Shown piece by piece: positions 7,010 through 11,415 of a stretch of DNA of 11,415 nt (positions are counted from its first letter, which is position 1; each line of letters starts with the position of its first letter). The position numbers and the translations under genes are program-made. The notes under the pieces were generated by a model. The model made no database searches, was not told the DNA's origin, and saw only the letters and a list, made by a program, of their open reading frames with translations. Origin of the DNA: Yoonia sp. (GTDB taxonomy: Bacteria; Pseudomonadota; Alphaproteobacteria; Rhodobacterales; Rhodobacteraceae); contig JAPKCP010000082.1 in the NCBI GenBank assembly GCA_028822885.1, positions 1 to 11,415 on the forward strand, written 5' to 3'.

Positions 7010-8050
7010 TCAGGTCAGGGCTGCATCAAACTTAGCCTTCGCACGTCCCCAAACGCCTGCATTTAAATCAGCAAGCCCCAAAAGGTGTGGCAGTAATTGT
7101 CCTGCAAAATCCTCGCTGCTTTCGCGTGGTAAAAGTGAAGGGAGGTTGTCTATTGCCATCACATCTAATGGTGGCATGTCATGCACCCTAAGCGCTGGCG
7201 CATCCCATGTCGTCGCGCGATCATAGACTTTGATCGGGGAAAAGTCGCTATCAGGATCACATGCGATATCCCCGATGACAGTCAATTTGCGCGGGTCAGT
7301 TTTAGCGCTGGCTGGAATGAAAATAGGGGTACTTGGACCAGCAAGAATGCAATTAAGAAAGATGTCATGTTGCAGAATTTCAGGAAATGGCCCGCCTGAC
7401 GCGGTCTCTGCCATGTCCCAACCCGTGACGGACAGGCCGAGTGCTTCACAAAGGTCAGTCGCGCCCGTGCCAACCCGGCCCAATGCACCAATGATCAGTG
7501 ATGTTGGTGTCTGACCGTTCAACGCGCCTGCTATGAGGGCTTTAAGATCGTCGGCACCGTTTACGCCGCGCACATCTGCCAAGGGTGTCCCGGATTGCTG
7601 TGCTGCCCACGCGAGCAAAGACATCGCGGCGCCCGCATAGCCCGCCCAGTATCCAAAGGCTGCAACTCTACGCCCGTTGGGCTCCACCAAATATTCCAGA
7701 TCATACAACGCGCCGCCACCGGCCTGAAAGCGATCTAGCAGAATACGCCCACTTGGCTGGCCCTTAAACGCATGACCGAACATGATATGGCGATGCCGCA
7801 ATGCTGTGCCGTCTTCGGGTAGTTCTTTGAGGCCAAAGATGATGGCATCAGCCGGGGCGTCAGGCCACCCGCCAGTCGGAGCAATCGCACACCCAGCCGC
7901 CTCATAGTCCAAGGTTGGGATGCAACGATCTGCGCTGTTTTCGACAGTGACAGCAAAGCCTGCTGCAATCATTTGTGCTGCGCCATCAGGTGTTAAACCA
8001 ACCCGTGTTTCATGTGCGCGAGGCTCTGCGCGCAGCCAAATATGGGTCAT
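7010..8050 (-). CDS. Saccharopine dehydrogenase-like protein (Lys1 type)
   Basis: This 346-residue protein resembles the NAD-dependent, lysine-forming saccharopine dehydrogenase (yeast Lys1 type, 373 residues), which interconverts saccharopine with lysine and 2-oxoglutarate and shares its fold with alanine dehydrogenase and transhydrogenase. The N-terminus has the family motif LRAEPRAHETRVGLTP (6-21). K75 in GLKELPE and H93 in FGHAFKGQ correspond to the catalytic Lys77/His96 pair of yeast Lys1. The dinucleotide site is IIGALGRVGTGA (186-197). AAGG precedes the ATG at 8050, which overlaps the stop of the upstream GST-like gene (ATGA), so the two are translationally coupled. Alphaproteobacteria normally make lysine by the diaminopimelate route, so a role in lysine breakdown or another imine reaction is more likely than biosynthesis; that is inference. 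Confidence 0.85.
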   Translation of the reverse strand: MTHIWLRAEPRAHETRVGLTPDGAAQMIAAGFAVTVENSADRCIPTLDYEAAGCAIAPTGGWPDAPADAIIFGLKELPEDGTALRHRHIMFGHAFKGQPSGRILLDRFQAGGGALYDLEYLVEPNGRRVAAFGYWAGYAGAAMSLLAWAAQQSGTPLADVRGVNGADDLKALIAGALNGQTPTSLIIGALGRVGTGATDLCEALGLSVTGWDMAETASGGPFPEILQHDIFLNCILAGPSTPIFIPASAKTDPRKLTVIGDIACDPDSDFSPIKVYDRATTWDAPALRVHDMPPLDVMAIDNLPSLLPRESSEDFAGQLLPHLLGLADLNAGVWGRAKAKFDAALT

Positions 8051-8655
8051 AACATACCTTTCGCGATAACGGCTTGAACAGACGGACGTGCCAGCATCAT
8101 CGCGTGAAATGCGGCCAGCTTTGGGTAGTTCGCTAGATCAACACCGTCACCCGGCGCCCAATTGAGGACGATAAACAGATAGGGGTCTGCGATGCTCAGC
8201 TTTGCACTGACAAATGGATCAAGGGCCAGCTTTTCCTCAAGATAGGCGCAGGACGTTGCCATCGTTTGCGGCACTTTTGCAGTCATATCGTCAAAGCTGG
8301 TTTGCTGATCCGCCCAGCGGTGGCCACGCATTTTATGGGCGTGGTTTATGTGCATGGTTGAGGCCAGATAATACATCACCTCACGCATTTGGGCGGCAAT
8401 AAACGGGGTGTCCGGCATCATCTGCCCAGATGTCACTGCGATGAAATCAAGGATCGCGCCGGTTTCAGTCAGCGTGCCTGCACCCGTGACTAAGGCTGGC
8501 ACGCGCCCTTTGGGGTTCACGGACAGATAAGCTGGCTTGGCTTGTGCGCCGCTGGCGAAATCAACAGTCACGGCTTCATAGGCGAGACCAGCTTCTTCAA
8601 GGGCGATGGCTACAGCGACTGAAACCGTTTTGGGGGCGTAGTGCAGGGTCAGCAT
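8047..8655 (-). CDS. Glutathione S-transferase-like protein
   Basis: This 202-residue cytosolic protein has the two-domain glutathione S-transferase layout. The N-terminal thioredoxin-like domain (1-75) has the glutathione-site motif NPKGRVPAL (47-55) with the cis-proline P53, and E64-T65 where E-S is usual for binding the gamma-glutamyl group. A helical C-terminal domain follows (about 85-202) with an N-capping-like LSIADPYLF segment. It resembles beta-class enzymes, but the cysteine expected near residue 10 is absent: the segment is YAPKTVSVA, with S12 the nearest nucleophile. It may conjugate or reduce electrophiles by another residue, or only bind glutathione. It begins 11 bases after the phosphatase gene ends, has only a weak ribosome site, and overlaps the saccharopine dehydrogenase-like gene, so it is mid-operon. 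Confidence 0.9.
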   Translation of the reverse strand: MLTLHYAPKTVSVAVAIALEEAGLAYEAVTVDFASGAQAKPAYLSVNPKGRVPALVTGAGTLTETGAILDFIAVTSGQMMPDTPFIAAQMREVMYYLASTMHINHAHKMRGHRWADQQTSFDDMTAKVPQTMATSCAYLEEKLALDPFVSAKLSIADPYLFIVLNWAPGDGVDLANYPKLAAFHAMMLARPSVQAVIAKGML

Positions 8656-8666
8656 GGGGTATCCGA

Positions 8667-9314
8667 TCAGTAATGTGTGCGGGCAGTCAAACGATCTGCA
8701 TGGTCCAAATGCGGTGCGCTATTGAACGTCGAAACCAATGGGCCGTGGGTGGTGATGTGGATGCGATGCACTGAGGTATTGAGGATAGGCAGGGCAATCC
8801 GCGCCATTTGCGGGATATCAAGGCCAAGGATGCGCGACACAGACTGTGCAATGATACCACCCGAGGTGATGCACAAAATCCGGCGACCCGGTTGTGCCGC
8901 CATATCCATCATGGCTTGAACGCGGTTGGTGAACGCCTGATAGGTTTCAGTTCCTTTGATGTGACCGTCTTTCCATGCTGTCAGGGTCGCTGGGAAATGG
9001 GTCACAAAATCGTCGGGGGACGTGCGGGCTGTGCCCGGTTGATAGACTGCCATTTCGTCAGTCAGATCATAATACGCAATCTCGTTCAGACGTTCATCAA
9101 CGGTCACATCGGTAAAGCCCATACCTGCTGCGGTCTCTTTTTGACGGCGCAACGATCCGCTGAACACCGCATCAAATGGACCATCATGTGCGTGAATCCA
9201 ATCACCTAGCCATTTTGCCTGCTCGTGGCCCAGATCCGATAGCTTGTCGTAGTCAATTTCGTTGTCCGCAGCAGAGTTCGCCTGACCATGCCTGACCAGT
9301 GTGATTTCGCCCAT
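8667..9314 (-). CDS. Histidine phosphatase superfamily protein lacking the second histidine
   Basis: This 215-residue protein belongs to the histidine phosphatase (phosphoglycerate mutase-like) superfamily, in which a histidine is phosphorylated during phosphoryl transfer. The N-terminal motif LVRHGQA (6-12) supplies R8 and the nucleophile H9. SGSLRRQKET (52-61) supplies the second arginine and NEIAYYD (77-83) has the acidic residue E78. In the C-terminal motif, normally HGG, the sequence is ITSGGIIA (149-156), so S151 stands where the second phosphate-contacting histidine is expected. Activity may be altered, or the substrate unusual; the fold is not in doubt. AAGGGGAA precedes the ATG at 9314. 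It lies between yaaA (59-base gap) and the GST-like gene (11-base gap) and is probably cotranscribed with both. The substrate is unknown. Confidence 0.88.
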   Translation of the reverse strand: MGEITLVRHGQANSAADNEIDYDKLSDLGHEQAKWLGDWIHAHDGPFDAVFSGSLRRQKETAAGMGFTDVTVDERLNEIAYYDLTDEMAVYQPGTARTSPDDFVTHFPATLTAWKDGHIKGTETYQAFTNRVQAMMDMAAQPGRRILCITSGGIIAQSVSRILGLDIPQMARIALPILNTSVHRIHITTHGPLVSTFNSAPHLDHADRLTARTHY

Positions 9315-9373
9315 ATTCTGTTCCCCTTTTGTCTATTGGCCAGAGGTAGGGCGTTCCACCGCCGTTGGCAATG

Positions 9374-10153
9374 TTAGCCTTTTGCGTCTGGATAAGGACG
9401 CACGAAGACCCATTTGTCGCCTTCAGATAAATCGGGGTCATAGGCGTATCCACCGGTGGTAAAGTCTTTCACCTGATCTGCGTCCGTCGCCCGTTCCTCA
9501 GTTAAAAACCGTGCCATCGCCCCGCGTGCACGCTTTGCAAAGAACGATACGATACGCGGTTTGCCGTCTTTCACCTCCAAAAACTGGGGGGTGATGACGC
9601 GCAATTTCAGCGCCTTACGATCAGCAGCCCCAAAGTATTCCTGTGAGGCGCAGTTTACCAATATGTCAGTGTCGACTTCATCGGCTTGGGTGTTCAGTGC
9701 CTCTGCGATGTCGTCGCCCCAATAGTCGTACAACGACTTGCCGCGCCGGGTTTTCAGGCGACTTCCCATTTCCAACCTGTAGGGCTGGATCGCATCAAGT
9801 GGGCGAAGTAACCCGTATAGACCCGACAAAATGCGCAAATGATCCTGTGCCCAATTCAGATCAGCCGTATCCAAGGTCTTTGCCTCAAGCCCTTGATATG
9901 TGTCGCCGTTAAACGCCAACGCAGCGGGCTTTGTCATCTCAGATGTTGGTTCGGCGGCAAAGGCTAGGAACCGGTCGCGGTTCAGTCTGGCAAGATCATC
10001 AGAAATGCTCATCAAATCGCGCAAACCAGTCAGCGTCAGGTTTTTCGCAGTCTTAGAAAGCCGTACAGCATCGGCCTGAAAATCAGGTTGCGTTGCGGCA
10101 ATCTCGACAGGGTCCATGTCCAGCGATTTGGCAGGGGAAATCACGGTAAGCAT
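9374..10153 (-). CDS. yaaA: Peroxide stress protein YaaA (DUF328/UPF0246)
   Basis: This 259-residue protein matches YaaA of Escherichia coli (258 residues), a cytoplasmic protein that limits free iron and so Fenton damage during hydrogen peroxide stress, with DNA-binding ability reported for the family. Signatures are ISPAKSLD (5-12), KPAALAFNGDTYQGL (75-89) and LRILSGLYGLLRPLDAIQPYRLEMG (106-130). A late GGYAYDPDLS segment and the end WVFVRP are also typical. The start ATG 10153 has AAGGA about 9 bases upstream. It is the first gene of the minus-strand group that continues with the phosphatase-, GST- and saccharopine dehydrogenase-like genes. No OxyR site could be identified by eye in the upstream region. 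Confidence 0.93.
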   Translation of the reverse strand: MLTVISPAKSLDMDPVEIAATQPDFQADAVRLSKTAKNLTLTGLRDLMSISDDLARLNRDRFLAFAAEPTSEMTKPAALAFNGDTYQGLEAKTLDTADLNWAQDHLRILSGLYGLLRPLDAIQPYRLEMGSRLKTRRGKSLYDYWGDDIAEALNTQADEVDTDILVNCASQEYFGAADRKALKLRVITPQFLEVKDGKPRIVSFFAKRARGAMARFLTEERATDADQVKDFTTGGYAYDPDLSEGDKWVFVRPYPDAKG

Positions 10154-10252
10154 CTGGCACGTCCTTTGGGCAATTTTACTACCACAGATGTATCACGCAG
10201 GGGCGCGTTGACCAGTGTTTGTGGCAAGGCAAAGCAACGTCGCGGTCACAAA

Positions 10253-10387
10253 ATGGCTGGCGCTCCTACCAACGGTGCGGCAAGTGATGCTACATTATCG
10301 ACCACCCCGTTCATTTTAGGGAACGACGTATCGACAGTTGTGGATTTACTGAAAAATCATGAAATAGATCGCGGGCTTACTAGTTGA
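10253..10387 (+). CDS. Doubtful 44-codon ORF in the yaaA/ECF intergenic region
   Basis: An ATG at 10253 opens a frame of 44 codons ending in TGA at 10387. The peptide is MAGAPTNGAASDATLSTTPF followed by a more charged half containing a DVSTVVDLLKNHEID segment that could form a short helix. No convincing ribosome site precedes it, and it matches nothing that I know. It may be a real small protein, the remnant of a gene, or chance. The frame stays open upstream to 10088 inside the antisense of yaaA, which looks fortuitous. Confidence 0.2.
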   Translation: MAGAPTNGAASDATLSTTPFILGNDVSTVVDLLKNHEIDRGLTS

Positions 10388-10388
10388 A

Positions 10389-10412
10389 CACTTTGGCAGC
10401 TTTAAAGTGCCA
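10389..10412. repeat. Overlapping inverted repeats upstream of the ECF sigma gene
   Basis: CACTTT (10389-10394) and AAAGTG (10404-10409) are exact inverted copies, and TGGCA (10394-10398) with TGCCA (10408-10412) is a second pair overlapping the first. The two stems exclude each other. The block could be an operator or the terminator-like end of the doubtful ORF before it; no T tract follows. It lies about 95 bases before the sigma start codon. Confidence 0.3.
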
Positions 10413-10419
10413 GAATACA

Positions 10420-10470
10420 CAAATTCATAATGTCTACGCATCAAAACTCGGTTATGCTCAAATTCATAAT
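10420..10470 (+). repeat. 12-base direct repeat in the ECF sigma upstream region
   Basis: CAAATTCATAAT occurs at 10420-10431 and again, identically, at 10459-10470, a spacing of 39 bases from start to start. The second copy ends 36 bases before the sigma start codon. The pair could be two binding sites on nearly the same face of the helix (about 3.7 turns) or parts of tandem promoters. No known consensus is recognised. Apart from this, the inverted repeats and the doubtful ORF, I see nothing in the 352 bases between yaaA and the sigma gene. Confidence 0.45.
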
Positions 10471-10505
10471 TTGCTACCGAACCAATCAAAAGGCCCGCCT
10501 GACAT

Positions 10506-11045
10506 ATGACGCGTCAAGAGATTGAAACCCTGATCAGTAGTATCGCCCTTGGTGATCGCAAAGCGTTCAATACGCTTTATGATGCGACAAGTGCGAAACT
10601 TTTGGGGGTTTGTTTGCGTATTTTACATGACCGCGCTGCAGCTGAGGACGCCATGCAAGATACGTTCATAAAGGTTTGGAAACACGCTGATCGTTTTGCT
10701 GTCAATGGCTATAGCCCGATGACGTGGCTCATTACGATTGCGCGCAACACGTCTATTGACCGGCTGCGTGCGTCAAAGCCTGCGGCGGATATTGCCGATT
10801 ATACTGATACGATTGCAGCATCTGGCCCTTCGCCAGAAGCGACTGTCATTGCCACCGCAGAAGCCCGGAGAATCACTAAGTGCCTCGGAGAGCTTGCGCC
10901 AACGCGCAGTGCGGCGATCAAGAGCGCGTATCTCGATGGCTTGCCATACGCAGATCTTGCAAAGAAATTTAACGTCCCACTTAATACAATGCGGACATGG
11001 CTGCGCCGTGGCCTTATCGCGTTGAGAGAGTGTATGACCCAATGA
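10506..11045 (+). CDS. ECF-family RNA polymerase sigma factor (SigK/RskA type)
   Basis: This 179-residue ECF sigma factor redirects RNA polymerase to a stress regulon. Region 2 spans about residues 20-90 (AAAEDAMQDTFIKVWKHADRF at 44-64, TWLITIARNTSIDRLR at 73-88). A linker (91-120) rich in alanine, aspartate and proline follows. Region 4 (122-176) has its helix-turn-helix in LPYADLAKKFNVPLNTMRTWLRRGLIALRECM. It differs clearly from the RpoE at the other end of the window. The ATG at 10506 has AAAAGG 12 bases upstream, a rather long spacing. Its stop overlaps the ATG of the anti-sigma gene (ATGA), so the pair is made together. Such sigma factors often control their own operon, but no promoter could be assigned here and the target genes are not known. 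Confidence 0.93.
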   Translation: MTRQEIETLISSIALGDRKAFNTLYDATSAKLLGVCLRILHDRAAAEDAMQDTFIKVWKHADRFAVNGYSPMTWLITIARNTSIDRLRASKPAADIADYTDTIAASGPSPEATVIATAEARRITKCLGELAPTRSAAIKSAYLDGLPYADLAKKFNVPLNTMRTWLRRGLIALRECMTQ

Positions 11046-11415
11046 GTACTTCTTCTGACATGAGCCCTGATGACACTGAATTTGCAGGCGAATACGTTTT
11101 GCGTGTGTTGTCTAAAGATGCCCATCGGGCTGCCGCAGTGCGCGCATCTACTGATCCAGCGTTTGCTGCCGAAATTCGTGCATGGGAAGATCACCTTGCC
11201 TCCTTAACTGACGAAATCGTACCAATAGCGCCATCTGCTGCGGCGAAATCAGCCCTGATGGGGCGGTTGTTTGGTATGGACAAAAAACGTGGTGTCTTTG
11301 AACGGCTTGGTCTCTGGAAGGGACTGACTGGTGGGCTTGCCGCAGCTGTGGCAGTCTTGGCCGTATTGGCATTCGTCCCGGAATTGATCGTACCCAAAGC
11401 GCCTCGTTTCGTGAC
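11042..11415 (+). CDS. Membrane-anchored RskA-like anti-sigma factor, partial (C-terminus outside window)
   Basis: The frame is open from ATG 11042 to the end of the window (124 codons), so this is the N-terminal part only. The start overlaps the sigma stop as ATGA. Residues 1-60 form the probable cytoplasmic sigma-binding domain, with an acidic start and the segment DTEFAGEYVLRVLSKDAHRAA (11-31) typical of RskA-type anti-sigma factors from this group. A further helical part (65-92) leads to one membrane segment at about 94-114 (GLTGGLAAAVAVLAVLAFVP). The periplasmic domain would follow beyond the window. No HxxxCxxC zinc motif is present, unlike ChrR, so it should sense or be released by a different route, probably proteolysis at the membrane. 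The family call rests on gene order, topology and the short N-terminal motif. Confidence 0.85.
   Translation, partial: MSTSSDMSPDDTEFAGEYVLRVLSKDAHRAAAVRASTDPAFAAEIRAWEDHLASLTDEIVPIAPSAAAKSALMGRLFGMDKKRGVFERLGLWKGLTGGLAAAVAVLAVLAFVPELIVPKAPRFV

Noticed and set aside
9315..9373. Possible terminator between yaaA and the phosphatase gene
   Set aside because: Only a 4-base GGCG/CGCC stem and a bulged outer ATTG/CAAT pairing are present, with no T tract on the minus strand.
10088..10252. Upstream extension of the doubtful 44-codon frame into yaaA
   Set aside because: This part is antisense to the conserved start of yaaA and has no protein-like features; only the segment from 10253 is worth keeping as a possibility.
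10319..10339. GGGAAC followed by GTT as a general-stress (EcfG-type) promoter before the ECF gene
   Set aside because: The gap between GGAAC and GTT is 12 bases, far from the 16-17 expected for such promoters.

Overview
The window looks like chromosome from an alphaproteobacterium of the Rhodobacterales (marine roseobacter type). The RpoE and ChrR proteins closely resemble those of Rhodobacter sphaeroides, the flanking operon has the same gene content I know from that species, and base composition is moderate rather than very GC-rich. No mobile element, CRISPR array or complete RNA gene is visible. This assignment is inference from protein similarity.

Left part (1-6568): a small predicted lipoprotein gene (+) converges on chrR and rpoE (-), with a symmetrical hairpin between them. 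rpoE (GTG start) and chrR overlap by 4 bases and form a sigma/zinc anti-sigma pair of the singlet-oxygen type. Divergent from them, across a 237-base region holding a candidate sigma-E promoter on each strand, runs a tight five-gene operon: FAD-dependent desaturase/amine-oxidase-like protein, DUF1365 protein, GPH-type symporter, DUF3833 protein and short-chain dehydrogenase. Junctions are 4-base overlaps or gaps of only 3-4 bases. In R. sphaeroides the first two genes are linked to furan fatty acid formation on membrane phospholipids and to the singlet-oxygen response. The last three are unexplained conserved companions. The SAM-dependent methylase needed for that pathway is not in the window.

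Middle (6569-10153): a short predicted exported protein (+) converges, over another hairpin, on a minus-strand group transcribed yaaA, histidine phosphatase-like, GST-like, saccharopine dehydrogenase-like. The phosphatase lacks the usual second catalytic histidine, and the GST lacks the cysteine of beta-class enzymes. YaaA and the GST fit an oxidative or electrophile stress theme, but joint regulation is inferred.

Right part (10154-11415): a 352-base intergenic region with a 12-base direct repeat, a palindromic block and one doubtful 44-codon ORF, then a second ECF sigma gene coupled by an ATGA overlap to a membrane-anchored RskA-like anti-sigma gene cut off by the window end. The window therefore carries two sigma/anti-sigma switches of different design: a soluble zinc-cupin anti-sigma and a membrane-bound one.
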